Shown here: piece by piece, positions 33,849 to 45,694 of the stretch
How positions within the stretch are numbered: the stretch's first letter is position 1
How the letters are laid out: each line of letters begins with the position of its first letter
Assembly: GCF_036320965.1 (NCBI RefSeq)
Contig: NC_092287.1
Coordinates: 7,429,797-7,493,796 of the forward strand
DNA length: 64,000 bases
Origin: Panulirus ornatus
Taxonomy: Eukaryota; Arthropoda; Malacostraca; Decapoda; Palinuridae
Reading direction: 5' to 3'
The notes under the pieces: model-generated
Databases searched by the model: none
The model's input: the letters and a program-made list of their open reading frames with translations, nothing else
What the model was told of the DNA's origin: nothing
Made by a program: the position numbers and the translations under genes

Positions 33849-35330
33849 CTTTTTTTCTACAAAGCGAGAAAACTTTCTGCCACAACGCTTCGTAAAAAGA
33901 CAAATTCAGGCTTCCGGTTGTGTGCACTCCACCCGCACACTCACAGAAACGCTTTCAACATATACACTTTGGCAAGGTCTTTAAGGCGAACGGATGAGCC
34001 AGGGCACTACTTACGACGTGCACTTTATATCTTCCGTCGTAAACCATCACCAGATCAAGTGTCACCTGGACTCCACCATGTACCCCTTACGTGAACGAAT
34101 ACATCGAGGTGATCAGGTAGTCCTGAGAACGACGAGCGAGTTGGTCGGTCCTCCTCAGCGTTGGCGCCCAAATCTATGGCGACTTCGGTCTTTCAGCACC
34201 TCTGTGAGGACTGACATCGAGCGCTCTGAGGGATCTCAATGAGTCTTTGACCTCAGACCGATGGAGGGCGTCTCTTTACTGACGACAAGTGTTGAATCCT
34301 GAACGGGACTCCTTCAGTAGCTTCAGTGGTACCGTCTCTCTCTCCTCGTACATCGCAAGTGCCTCTCCTGTCTCGCCCTACGTAGAACACCCCCGAGCCA
34401 TCCACGATACGTGAGAACAATAGACACTGTGGTTTTCGCCTTGCCCTCCTGCGGTCCTGGGCATCCTCTCGAATATCTGGTTCTCGAGTTCTGGATCTCT
34501 TGAGACCATGCCCAAATGAAGGGATCGTAGAAAGCCTGTACGTTAAGTCATACTTTCAAAAACAATGTCTGGTATTTATATAACCACGACCACACGACTG
34601 AGGAGCGCCTTGTCTGGCGCGCCTAGCATGTTGGCACTGCTTCCTTCTTGCTTTGATATGCAAATGACCTGACACTGAGTTCTTGTAGCACCTCAAAGAA
34701 ACCATTGAAACCGAATTTATTCAGCATAAACAACCAGTTCCACAGCCTCGGTATCTGCAGCATGCCGGAGTAACAGAGGCACATGTGACAAGTCTTGCCG
34801 GCGTAACGTTGCTGAGATCTCGATGGGTTTGTTGCATCAAGCCTTCCTACACCACCCCTCCTCGTACGGGCTCGCCTCCTAGGGGTCAGAGGTCGTCATG
34901 GGACAGCATTTATACACCCAATATTATGAGTAAACTATAGGTCTAGTTTACCGTTTCAGCCTCTCAAGAGGAGCCAGCGAGAGGGATGGTGTGAGGAAGG
35001 CGAAAGCAAAAAGAGGTATGAAGGGTGATAATCGAGACGTCCCACTAGTTTCAGCTTAGTTTCCACGAGCGGTAGTGAGGGGACACGGCAGCAGCAGCAG
35101 CAGCAGGCAGAGATTCAGGGGTGAGCGTGACGCGTGACGCGTTTGATTCTGAATCTTCACGCAATACACCGGCTGATTCGCCGTGCCTCTCCTACCCGTC
35201 CTGGGGGCGGAGGCGTAGAAGACGACACAGTGTGCACAGAAACAGTCATGGGACTGGATTTCAGGGGGTCTGTCCTCCACACCTTCACCGGATTAGCCTG
35301 TGGCCCGTGGCCAAGGCCTCTCTAGCGAGG
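33848..35330. other. Longest repeat-poor stretch, no gene recognised
   Basis: About 1.5 kb of mixed DNA with only a (GCA)6 at about 35089-35105. Frames stay below 85 codons until the 35 kb minisatellite, and none has a recognisable domain. If a real exon is in this window this is a sensible place to search. Confidence 0.5.
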
Positions 35331-35605
35331 GACGGGGTGGGATGTTCTACCCTGGGCTGTCTGGACGCAGCGAGGGACGGGGGTAGGCTGTTCCACCCTG
35401 GGCTGTCTGGACGCAGCGAGGGACGTGGGTGGGCTGTTCCGCCCTGGGCTGTCTGGACGCAGCGAGGGACGGGGGTGGGCTGTTCCACCCTGGGCTGTCT
35501 GGACGCAGCGAGGGACGGGGGTGGGCTGTTCCGCCCTGGGCTGTTTGGACGCAACGAGGGACGTGGGTAGGCTGTTCCACCCTGGGCTGTCTGGACGCAG
35601 CAACT
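35331..35605. repeat. 46-bp minisatellite, 6 copies
   Basis: Unit includes TGTTCCACCCTGGGCTGTCT, GGACGCAGCGAGGGACG and a GGGTGGGC linker. Copies differ by CCACC/CCGCC and GGGGG/GTGGG. Open in several frames, giving 87-149 codon artefacts. Confidence 0.96.
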
Positions 35606-36000
35606 CCCACTCTTGCAGCACGTCCAGTGTGTGCTGTGTGGCTACTGCTGTGTACTCAGGAGGCCACGAGGGTGCTCGTGGATGTTCGCAGGGGAGTGAC
35701 GAGTGAGTGGAACAAGACGTGGCGTCCCTCAAGGCATTTACGGTGTTCCCTCTCATGTCTTCCTCACACCATCTCTGTTCTTCCCTGCGGCCTCATGATC
35801 TTGCCTACTGCTCCCAGTACTTTCAGCCCCAGAGCGTTGAACTACACCTCCGTGTATGTGTACGTAGGTCGAGGCTGAACTTAAACTTGCGTGTATTTCC
35901 CCACATCAATAGCGTGGTGCACGTCTCGCATCTGGTGCCGAGTGTACGGAGAGAGGTTGTGAATTTGTACCCCCCAAGTTATTTCTGAAGATGTCTCTGT

Positions 36001-36002
<2 letters not shown>
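35606..36002. other. Unique DNA, no gene seen
   Basis: Mixed sequence between the minisatellite and the GA cluster; nothing recognised. Confidence 0.55.

Positions 36003-36067
<65 letters not shown>
36003..36067. repeat. (GA)32 microsatellite
   Basis: First of three GA tracts spaced about 210-230 bp. Confidence 0.97.
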
Positions 36068-36070
<3 letters not shown>

Positions 36071-36229
36071 CAGAGAGAGAGATGGAGACTTTGTAATTAG
36101 CGTGAACAAGGGAAAGATATATTTCAAAAAAAAAAAAATCGGTGATGAACGTGGGAAATAGGACAAAGGTGGAGGAGATGGGAGTGCACAGGTCTGAGAA
36201 GACGGTGAAGGGGGAAGGCACAGATTGGT

Positions 36230-36231
<2 letters not shown>

Positions 36232-36301
<70 letters not shown>
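36232..36301. repeat. (GA)35 microsatellite
   Basis: Second tract; the spacers on either side do not resemble each other. Confidence 0.97.
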
Positions 36302-36304
<3 letters not shown>

Positions 36305-36436
36305 AGTTATGCACGGAGGGGAGAAGTTTGGCAACCCATTTACTACAAGGGCAACAGAGCGGCCGGGGGAGAAAAATTATGATAAATGGAAGACAAGACG
36401 CAGAGGGGAGGAAGCAACCCTTGGTATCAGCGAGTC

Positions 36437-36439
<3 letters not shown>

Positions 36440-36511
<72 letters not shown>
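36440..36511. repeat. (GA)36 microsatellite
   Basis: Third tract. Confidence 0.97.
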
Positions 36512-36513
<2 letters not shown>

Positions 36514-37098
36514 GTGCTGGGTGACATTATAGACGAGTATGGCGGAGGCCACAACGTGCATTACGGCAATGTAGGGGGTGAAAGCGCCAGTGATGGGGTG
36601 ATGACTGATATCTGTGGGGAGGGGAATTGTGCGGGGGGGGGGGGTAGAGGAGGAGGAGGAGGTCTGTGACTTTGTATTGTGGGGGTGGTGGTGGGGAAGT
36701 TGTGGGGGGGGGAGGAGGGGAGAGCGGGGAGGAATGTTGGAGGATGACATCTTATGAGGGGAGACTTGAACAATGGTGTGTGGGGAGTTGTGGGGGATCA
36801 TCACACACACGGCTGGGGTCAGCGTGGGTGTGTGAGGGGTAGTTGTGGGCGGGACTACCAGACGTGAGGGGAGAAGGGGGTTAGTTGTGGTGGTTGTAGA
36901 GTGTGGTTGGTAGGACATGACCAGTCTGGGGATGGAGGAGTGCGTGGTGGGTGCTGGTGGGGTGAGGTGAGGTGAGGTGGGGTGGGTAGAGCAGTGGGGG
37001 GGTTAATAGGGGAGGTTAATCTTAACGCCGATAGATTAACTTAAGAGTTATAACCCATAATTTTGCCCTCACTTATCTCTCTTTACTAGTCTCAGTTA
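36512..37098. other. G-rich strand, no gene
   Basis: Strong G bias on the plus strand with many GGGG runs (36635-36740, 36950-37000) and a GGTGAGGTGA repeat at 36960. Guanine quadruplex formation is plausible. Confidence 0.6.
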
Positions 37099-37238
37099 TT
37101 GCTTTACTGATAATGACACATTGCTTTACTGATAATGACACATTGCTTTACTGATAATGACACATTGCTTTACTGATAATGACACATTGCTTTACTGATA
37201 ATGACACATTGCTTTACTGATAATGACACATTGCTTTG
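37099..37238. repeat. 22-bp minisatellite, 6 copies
   Basis: Near-identical units TGCTTTACTGATAATGACAC plus AT. The homogeneity suggests recent expansion. Confidence 0.97.
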
Positions 37239-37418
37239 TCTATTGGAGGGTGAGGGTGGGGAGGGGGGGGAGACAAAAGAGGGATTAAGTGATGGTAGTA
37301 ACGAGCGTGTAAGTAGTTAATGCGGTGGGTGGCTAAGCAGAGGGAAGACAGTGTTACGACCGTAAAAGGGGCTAAACGACCAACAGCGGATGGGAAGTGA
37401 GGCGAACCTGGAGGTGTA

Positions 37419-37453
<35 letters not shown>

Positions 37454-37465
37454 TAGATAACTTGG

Positions 37466-37541
<76 letters not shown>
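37419..37541. repeat. (GATA)9 then (GA)36
   Basis: TAGA repeats to about 37455, a 13-bp spacer, then GA from 37469, ending in G10. Confidence 0.96.
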
Positions 37542-37550
<9 letters not shown>

Positions 37551-37979
37551 AAAGTAAAATTGAGAGAGAGGAAAGACTAATGTGGAAGAGGAGGGAGGGA
37601 TACTGACGGAGGGGGGAAAAAAAAGGGGAGGGGGGTAAAGAAAGAGTGGGAAAGGGAGGGATGGTAAGAGGTCGTGATGAACAACGGGGGATAATGAGGC
37701 AGGAGACGAGATGGGAGAGGAGAGGGACGTGCGTGATGGAGGTGGAGGAAAGGGACAGACAAAGAGAGGGAGGACTGAGAATGGACCGAGTGAGGGGGGA
37801 GACAAGGCTATGGGGCATGCTCCTCCAACACCCCGGACGGTGTGGTCGGTCATCTGGATTTGCTTATCTATATCGTGAACTGAAATCCAGATCGTGTGGA
37901 TTAACGGTGCTCAGAGAATGATTATAATGATTATCTAATCTTAAGGCGTAGGAGCACAGTATATAGATAGGACGGAGGA
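37542..37979. other. Purine-rich DNA, no gene
   Basis: GGGAGGG/GAGAGG-rich to about 37800, then mixed. Confidence 0.6.
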
Positions 37980-38022
<43 letters not shown>

Positions 38023-38071
38023 AGACACACACAGACACACACAGACACAGACACACTCATACACAGACACT

Positions 38072-38112
<41 letters not shown>
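37980..38112. repeat. (CA)n microsatellite, interrupted
   Basis: Two pure CA tracts around a central part with ACAGACAC and ACTCAT variants. Confidence 0.96.
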
Positions 38113-38114
<2 letters not shown>

Positions 38115-38125
38115 CGCAGACATGC

Positions 38126-38126
<1 letters not shown>

Positions 38127-38178
<52 letters not shown>
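38127..38178. repeat. (TC)26 microsatellite
   Basis: Pure TC tract; a GA tract in inverted relation follows at 38336. Confidence 0.97.
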
Positions 38179-38181
<3 letters not shown>

Positions 38182-38333
38182 TGTTGGGCCAAAGGCTCAC
38201 TCACCCCCTCCCTCCCTCCCAAGTGTGGGAGCTGCCGGACATTAAAAGACATACGCGGGAGCACAATGGTGAGGTGAGGTGAGGTGGGGTGGGAGGTGTT
38301 GGGGGTGTTATCGTCGTGGTACACAGGGGGGGG

Positions 38334-38335
<2 letters not shown>

Positions 38336-38399
<64 letters not shown>
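38336..38399. repeat. (GA)32 microsatellite
   Basis: Pure GA tract preceded by a G run; a GGTGAGGTGA repeat like that at 36960 lies at 38270. Confidence 0.97.
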
Positions 38400-38401
<2 letters not shown>

Positions 38402-38796
38402 TCGTGACCAACAAGGGGAGGAGGCAGGCCTTGTCAACAGCCTTGTAGCGACACTCACAATGTGAGTGCGACGACAGGCGGCGTTATGTAGGGGGATGCG
38501 TAAGAGCCGCGTGCTGGGGTGGTGGGTGGGAGGTGTTGGAGGGAAGGAAGCGAGGGAGGGAGGAAAGAAGGAAGGAGGGGGGTGTCAGGGTTCACGTTGG
38601 GGAAGGAGGAGGGGTTAGGGTTCATGTTGGGGAAGGAGGAGGAGGAGGAGGGGGGTGAGATGAGAAAAATAAGGTCGAGGGGGGAGGGGAAAGGAGGAGG
38701 AGGAGGGGGGAGAAGAAAGAAAAAATAAGGTCGAAGGGAAGGGGATAAACTTGGTGGGGGGTGGTACGAGAGAGGGGTGAGCTAAATACAATGGGT

Positions 38797-38799
<3 letters not shown>
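38400..38799. other. Purine-rich DNA, no gene
   Basis: GGTTCAYGTTGGGGAAGGAGGAGG occurs twice about 38 bp apart (near 38589 and 38619), within GGA-rich sequence. Confidence 0.6.

Positions 38800-38876
<77 letters not shown>
38800..38876. repeat. (GA)38 microsatellite
   Basis: Pure GA tract. Confidence 0.97.
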
Positions 38877-38879
<3 letters not shown>

Positions 38880-38943
38880 TTCTTTTACGGATGGTGTCCA
38901 TTTTCGTTCTGTTTTTTCCCCCACCCCCCCTTGTGTCACAGAA

Positions 38944-38944
<1 letters not shown>

Positions 38945-38998
<54 letters not shown>
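38945..38998. repeat. (CA)27 microsatellite
   Basis: Pure CA tract. Confidence 0.97.
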
Positions 38999-38999
<1 letters not shown>

Positions 39000-39177
39000 C
39001 TGTGTTGTGGTGATGGTATCAGAGATAATACGAGTGAGGGGGTGGCGTGGGGTCAGGGTGAGGGATGGACGAGCGAGCACACCCCCTGCCGTGCACCACA
39101 CCATCCAGACTGGTGGGTGAGGGACGCCTTCCACTATCGTTATTCCCACGAGCTGTTACTACTACTGTACGCAATCC

Positions 39178-39450
39178 CTGACAGCCGGTTACCGGCCCTG
39201 TAAACCAACTCTCCAGCCGGTTACCGGCCCTGTAAACCAACTCTCCAGCCGGTTACCGGCCCTGTAACCCAACTCTGCAGCCGGTTACCGGCCCTGTAAA
39301 CCAACTCTGCAGCCGTTCAACAGAACTGTAAATCAACTCTACAGCCATTCAACAACACTGTAAACCAACTCTACAACCGTTCAACAGCACCGTAAACCAA
39401 CTCTGCAGCCGTTTACCAGCGCTGCACACCAACTCTACAGCTGTAACCAG
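39178..39450. repeat. 32-bp minisatellite, about 8 copies
   Basis: First four copies carry GGTTACCGGCCCTGTAAACC; later copies shift to GTTCAACAGCACTGTAAACC. GGTTACCGG is nearly palindromic. Divergence rises to the right. Confidence 0.95.
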
Positions 39451-39797
39451 CCATGTACAACAACCCCCCCCCCCCCCCACCACTAAAGCCGATACAGGAA
39501 ATGAACACAGTTCCACCACGTCGTCCCCCATATACAACTTTGATCCATATCATGAACCGCACCGTTGCCAAGTGTTTCAGTCAGCGCATAAAGTCTGAAG
39601 ATCAGAAGGGACAGCTGACCAGATAAACCCTGGGCACAGCAACGAAGTCTAACACCGTTAATGACGGGACTTCACAGCGTGCAGACGCACCGTACAATTC
39701 ACTAACGAACAAAGGCGCGTCTCGTAGCGAACAAGAGTGCACGGGACAACTTTGATAGCGAAGGAAATTATTCTCGCAACGTCGTGAAGCGAACGCT

Positions 39798-39799
<2 letters not shown>
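39451..39799. other. Unique DNA, no gene seen
   Basis: C run at about 39465-39479, then mixed CpG-containing DNA. Confidence 0.55.

Positions 39800-39865
<66 letters not shown>
39800..39865. repeat. (GA)33 microsatellite
   Basis: Pure GA tract, inverted relative to the TC tract at 39987. Confidence 0.97.
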
Positions 39866-39866
<1 letters not shown>

Positions 39867-39984
39867 AGACGGGCGGTAGAGGGATGTGTGTAAACCGTTC
39901 CGGTCAAAACAAACCGGAAGGGTGACTGACACCCTTGGAACGAGCGCCCCGGGAGTGTATGTACACACTCGACCCCTGACCCCT

Positions 39985-39986
<2 letters not shown>

Positions 39987-40058
<72 letters not shown>
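39987..40058. repeat. (TC)36 microsatellite
   Basis: Pure TC tract. Confidence 0.97.
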
Positions 40059-40061
<3 letters not shown>

Positions 40062-40162
40062 AGAACCATTCGTCTTCTCTCTCCTCCTTGTACCCTATAC
40101 ATTGCCACTCTCAAGTCGCGATTGTCAAGCCAACGCCCCCCCCCCCCCCCTTCCCTCCCTCC

Positions 40163-40165
<3 letters not shown>

Positions 40166-40224
<59 letters not shown>
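40166..40224. repeat. (CT)29 microsatellite
   Basis: Pure CT tract preceded by a C run at 40137-40150. Confidence 0.97.
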
Positions 40225-40226
<2 letters not shown>

Positions 40227-40357
40227 GTCACCCACAGCTCCGGTGGAGGTGGCGGCAGGCACCACGTACGCAGTTGTCACACACATCCCACCTTCCATTG
40301 TCTACCGCAGAGCCCCGGTAGGTCGTCCTCCTCAGCCTCAAACTGTACAACTTTAAA

Positions 40358-40358
<1 letters not shown>

Positions 40359-40420
<62 letters not shown>
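40359..40420. repeat. (TA)30 microsatellite
   Basis: Pure TA tract. Confidence 0.97.
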
Positions 40421-40421
<1 letters not shown>

Positions 40422-40900
40422 CCCCCTTCCTTCTTCTGCGCGTGCGATGTCGTCAAGCCATTTCTTTCTCCCTCGCGATGTTATACACACACACACCAGA
40501 CGTCAACATCACACGTCCATATTATACGAGAGAGAGTGAGTAAGTCTCCCAGTTTTCTTCTTCCACGTCTTGGAGTTGAAATATGCAGAGAGAATCCTCC
40601 GTAAAACTTCTGAAACAACAAATTTTTTTTTGTATTTTTTATCTTACCCACCTCCATGATGATGTGGGCTCCACGCTGTGAACAGCGGCCACCACCCCCA
40701 CCCACCATGCCCACCCTCACACACAGACACACAGACACACGCCTCTCTCGTCCTCCCACCCACCACACCTCCCACGCCCTCACAACTCCCACCTCCCTCC
40801 TCCACCTCGGCCGGGAATATATATCACATAACATTTCCATAAAGGATCCCAGAGCGACGTTCCTCCTGGCCGGCCTCCCTCCTCCCTCTGCCGTGTCCCC
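40421..40900. other. Unique DNA, no gene seen
   Basis: CCACC-rich between 40690 and 40810; frames below 145 codons without domains. Confidence 0.55.
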
Positions 40901-41412
40901 AGGATCTCCCAAGTCCTCCTCAGTGTCCCTAGCCTCTACTTAACACCTCCCGAGTCCTCTTAAGTGTCCATGGCCCCTCCCTAAGACCTCTCAAGTCCTC
41001 TTAAGTGTCTTTGGCCTCTCCCTAAGACCTCACAAGTCCACCTAAGTGTCCCTGGCCTCTCCCTAAGACCTCCCAATTCCACCCAAGTGTCCCTGGCCTC
41101 TCTCTAAGACCTCCCAAGTCCTCAAGTGTCCCTGGCCTCTAACTAAGACCTCCCAAGTCCACTTATGTGTCCTTGGCCTCTCTCTAAGACCTCCCAAGTC
41201 CACTTAAGTGTCTTGGGCTCTCCCTAAGACTTCCAAGTCCACTTAAGTGTCCCTGGACATTCCCCAGGACCTCCTAAGTCCACTTAAGTGTCCTTGGCCT
41301 CTCTCTAAGACCCCCCCCCCCCAAGTCCTCTCAAGTGTCCTTGGCCTCTCCCTAAGACCTCCCAAGTCCTCGAGTGTCCCTGGCCTCTCCTTCCCTGAGA
41401 CCTCCCATGACC
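40901..41412. repeat. 41-bp minisatellite, about 12 copies
   Basis: Unit CCCAAGTCCTCTTAAGTGTC followed by CCTGGCCTCTCCCTAAGACCT. Copies differ at many positions; one has a C run expanded to about 10. Older and more diverged than the 22-bp array at 37 kb. Confidence 0.95.
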
Positions 41413-41820
41413 TCTTGACTTGTCGTCTGTGGACCACCCCCTCTCTCCCGCATCCCCTTCACGCCCACCAGTTGACCTGCCCTGCCATGGCCTAGGGTCT
41501 CCCAGTCGCCAACTCTCCCCTGGGGGTCCTACACACACAACTCGCGCCTGTCCCTCCAGTTCCTTCATTAGGAATCCTTCATCATCCTTATCTCTCCCTC
41601 TCCCATTTCACTGTCGGCATCTATCATTTTTTTTTTTCTTTATTTCGCTCCACGACTTTCGCATTAAAAGAAAAGAATTACGTCTGTATTTCTTCCCGCC
41701 CCGCCCCTCCCCCCCCCCCCCCCCCCTCAACAAAAAAAAAGTGTTTCCACCACATTTTCGGATAATTTCGCCCACACAGCCATCGCCTACCCCCCCCCCC
41801 CCCAACGCCTTCCTCCCCTC

Positions 41821-41822
<2 letters not shown>
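41413..41822. other. Pyrimidine-rich DNA, no gene seen
   Basis: C runs of about 16 and 15 at 41711 and 41789; T run at 41628. Low-complexity frames only. Confidence 0.6.
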
Positions 41823-41878
<56 letters not shown>

Positions 41879-41957
41879 CCTTGCCCTTCCATTCACCTTC
41901 CCTTATCTCTTCCATCGTGCCTTCTCGTCTACCACAGGGGTCCCGTTCCTCATTCTC

Positions 41958-42012
<55 letters not shown>

Positions 42013-42091
42013 CCTTGCCCTTCCATTCACCTTCCCTTATCTCTTCCATCGTGCCTTCTCGTCTACCACAGGGGTCCCGTTCCTCATTCTC

Positions 42092-42151
<60 letters not shown>
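41823..42151. repeat. Three (CT)n tracts separated by a duplicated ~88-bp block
   Basis: CT tracts at 41823-41872, 41960-42008 and 42095-42151. Spacers 41873-41959 and 42009-42094 are identical except for T-run length (CCTTGCCCTTCCATTCACC through CGTTCCTCATTCTCATA). Period about 135 bp, with breakpoints in the microsatellite; very recent. Confidence 0.96.
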
Positions 42152-42154
<3 letters not shown>

Positions 42155-42331
42155 TTATACACTCTCTCCCTTCCCTAAATCTCCCCTCTCCCCCGCCTCG
42201 GCTGCACGACGACCCGGCACGAGGGGGGTAGAGGGGTCTGATGGGTGGTGCGAGGTGGGGAGTGGGGGTAGTCGACCAAGGGCATCCCCCCCAACCTGGG
42301 GGGAATAGCAGGCTGGATCATTTGTCACTCG

Positions 42332-42333
<2 letters not shown>

Positions 42334-42399
<66 letters not shown>
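42334..42399. repeat. (CT)33 microsatellite
   Basis: Pure CT tract, inverted relative to the GA tract at 42545. Confidence 0.97.
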
Positions 42400-42404
<5 letters not shown>

Positions 42405-42543
42405 TCTTCTGCACTTCCTTTCCCCCCCTCCTCAATCTTCTCTTCCTGTTCCTCCTCCCTCTTCCTTCCTCTTCCCTATACTTAGGAAGAAGAGATAGGG
42501 GAATAGAAGCCCATGAGAAGAAAGATTTGACGAATGAACCACT

Positions 42544-42645
<102 letters not shown>

Positions 42646-42908
42646 TGGGGGTGGGGGGTAGATGGGAGGGAAGCAACGGCGATAACACACACACACACAC
42701 ACAGTGAGTAAGAACTCCCAGGACCCGTCGCCGGCGCGAGAGCGTCTCGTACCGTGCGGTCTCGGGAGGTGGTGTGTTCGTTAGCGACGATGGCAGGAAC
42801 AGGAAGAGAGTAATAACGAAGAAACGGGGAGACATATGATTCAGTACGCGGGGAGGAGGAGGAGGAGGAGGAAGAGTAGCTGGAGGGGAGAGAGGGATGG
42901 TGGCCGGG

Positions 42909-43321
42909 GACGATCGTGGGGGTAACGGAAACGATCGTGGGGTAACGTGGACGATCGTGGGGGTAACGGAGACGATCGTGGGGGTAACGGAAACGATCGT
43001 GGGGTAACGGAAACGATCGTGGGGGTAACGGAGACGATCGTGGGGTAACGTGGACGATCGTGGGGGTAACGGAGACGATCGTGGGGGTAACGGAAACGAT
43101 CGTGGGGTAACGGAAACGATCGTGGGGGTAACGGAGACGATCGTGGGGTAACGGGGACGATCGTGGGGGTAACGGAAACGATCGTGGGGTAACGTGGACG
43201 ATCGTGGGGGTAACGGAAACGATCGTGGGGGTAACGTGGACGATCGTGGGGGTAACGGAGACGATCGTGGGGGTAACGGGGACGATCGTGGGGGTAACGG
43301 AGACGATCGTGGGGTAACGAG
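42909..43321. repeat. 20-21 bp minisatellite with palindromic core, 20 copies
   Basis: Unit ACGATCGTGGGGGTAACGG with four or five G and a GA, TG or GG end. ACGATCGT is a perfect 8-bp palindrome present in every copy. Units 3-7 and 8-12 share the same order of G5/G5/G4/G5/G4, a five-unit higher-order repeat of about 103 bp. Confidence 0.97.
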
Positions 43322-44698
43322 CATTCACGACCATGGTCGGAAAACATCCGTCAGTTCCGATGTAGAAAACGAGAATTGCATGTGTGGGGTGGTTGGCTGG
43401 GGGTGGGTTGACGCCGGGGAGGGAGGGCAGGGGAAAAATTGTGGGTGTTGTTAGGGCGAGCGTAAATATGGGGCGGATAATGCCGGTGTTTAAGCTGATG
43501 TAGTGCTGGGGATTACGACCCGCTGATAACATCTTGGGCCGGGATTAAGGCCACACCAGCTCTCCTTGATGGCGTGAGTCTCCCTCCCCAGGGGTTTGTG
43601 GGTGTTCTAATAGGTGTGTGTTTGTGTCTGCTCGCGTGTGTTTTAGGCGCGGGGGATGTGTTTGTGCCTTTGTCTTCCAGCTTAGTTTATCGTCGAAGGT
43701 GACAGCCTGCAGTTGTGCTGGACTGGAGTCACACCCGAGGGTGGCGGGACCTTCCCTGTGACACGGTAAGGGGGAAGAGGGTGGGCGATGATGGGATAGG
43801 GTTGCGAAGCCAGGCTTATTGAACGTGACAACGACATTCCGGTATAGGACGGCGGGGTGACACTATGGCTAGCGGTGGGGTCCAGTTTATGAGGGCCAGG
43901 GGTCGTGACACAGGGGCACCAGTGTGATGTAGGGTCGTCGACGACCTTCACCCTTCCCCCCCCGCCCCTTCAGCGGGTCGTCTCTGGTCCTAACCTAGAT
44001 GGGTTGGCCTCATCTACCGAGATGGAAAGTCACATGTGATACTGACGGTTCGGAATTCAGGTGTATGTCCCGCCTGTATACCTGAGCATCACACGGACGG
44101 ACGGGTTGACAGGTATGTAAGAGACTATATAACTGGGTATCCGTCGCTGACACGAGGTTACGCGATACGGTACATGTACTAGGACCAGGGTAATCCACCC
44201 CCGCTGCCTACCCGAGTCATTGATCTACGAGAGAATCTTCCCCAACTCCCATGTCCTTGGGGTTCCCCCAACCACCACATGATAGGCATCATAGACCAAC
44301 ACCACACCCTAATGCTCGACGGGGATCTGCCCCCCCATCATCCCACTGTGGCCGGGAGGAGAGGCGCCTCCTCACCCATCACGATAGCAGGGGAGAAAAC
44401 ACACTCGCCCACGTCCGACCCTTTGAGCTTATGAGGTATTTAGAAACCCAAGCATCGTCCTTTTCTAGGAGGGAGGGAGGGCGCGCCGTCCTTTTCTGGG
44501 AGGGAGGGAGCGAGGGCGCGGCGTCGCAGCCCCGACAATCGTATGGTGACTTGCCGCACCAGGAGTGAAGTGGGACTGGCCGAAGATCATGGCAGCACAA
44601 CCCTAGTCGAGGAACTTTATAGTGGCTTCATATCTACCGCTGTGAGGACCGCGATGCCACGGGGCAGTCCTCACTACCTCCTGCAACTCTTCTATAGC
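43322..44698. other. Unique DNA, no gene seen
   Basis: About 1.4 kb with few simple repeats. A GGAGGGAGGG-containing 30-bp phrase is repeated at 44458 and 44490. Frames up to 105 codons have no recognisable domain. Confidence 0.5.
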
Positions 44699-44785
44699 CT
44701 TCATACTGACCACGGAGGTCAACAGAAGCATTGCTCTTCCAACAGGGTTCATACTGACCACGTAGGTCAACAGAAGCACCACGCG
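44699..44785. repeat. Two tandem copies of a 48-bp block
   Basis: TTCATACTGACCAC and GGTCAACAGAAGCA recur 48 bp apart. Confidence 0.85.
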
Positions 44786-45070
44786 CGAGAATCTACCGAG
44801 GCTTTTCAATCCTCCGTAAAGCCGCGAGATGACAGGCTTCACCATTCGTGAACCCCCCCCAGGTGGAAGGAGGTTTCGACGTAGGATTCGGCTATCCCTG
44901 AGTCTGTAACTGCTGAGGCTGGCCCCGCCGCATGCCTGGACGGCAGAGAGGCAGGAGGGCCACGGCAGGAGCAGCACCCGGTGATACACGGAGGCTGTTG
45001 GTCCTGGCACAACAAACATGTATATATTGGTATGTAGATGATGATGGTGGTGGTGGTCGGGCGGCCGGCC

Positions 45071-45072
<2 letters not shown>

Positions 45073-45117
<45 letters not shown>
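45073..45117. repeat. (GT)22 microsatellite
   Basis: Pure GT tract; a C run of about 18 follows at 45229-45246. Confidence 0.97.
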
Positions 45118-45119
<2 letters not shown>

Positions 45120-45300
45120 CCCCCCCACCAGCAATGCCTGCCACACGGTCATTCGCCGGACTAGCAAGTGTATACACGTGTGTTTGCCCTCCCTTTGGAT
45201 TTGCAGGGTTTGGGGGGAGGGCTGCTCCCCCCCCCCCCCCCCCCCCGTCGTGCAACTAAGGCACAGTGGAGCAATGGCTCGGTTACGTAGGGGCTGAGGG

Positions 45301-45302
<2 letters not shown>

Positions 45303-45355
<53 letters not shown>
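45303..45355. repeat. (GA)26 microsatellite
   Basis: Pure GA tract. Confidence 0.97.
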
Positions 45356-45360
<5 letters not shown>

Positions 45361-45419
45361 TTGGGGGAGTTTTAGCTGTGGTCTGCAGGAGTGGGAAAGG
45401 GTAACAATGTCTTTGGCTT

Positions 45420-45423
<4 letters not shown>

Positions 45424-45494
<71 letters not shown>
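45424..45494. repeat. (GA)35 microsatellite
   Basis: Pure GA tract. Confidence 0.97.
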
Positions 45495-45496
<2 letters not shown>

Positions 45497-45636
45497 CCTT
45501 GATGCCTTTAAAAAAAAAAAGAAACAATCTAAGAGTTCTGGAAATGTTCAAAAAATGCTTCCGTCGCTTTTTTGGAGGCCCGGCCCGGCGGACCCCCAAC
45601 CCCACCCACCCACGACGAGAGTTGGGCTGGGGGCTG

Positions 45637-45656
45637 TGGGTGTGGTGTGTGTGTGT

Positions 45657-45687
<31 letters not shown>

Positions 45688-45694
45688 TGTGTGT
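45637..45694. repeat. (GT)n microsatellite, interrupted
   Basis: Three GT runs split by GTTG and GTGG phase breaks. Confidence 0.95.

Noticed and set aside
42909..43321. CRISPR array (short units with palindromic core)
   Set aside because: Units are contiguous with no unique spacers, and the genome is eukaryotic.
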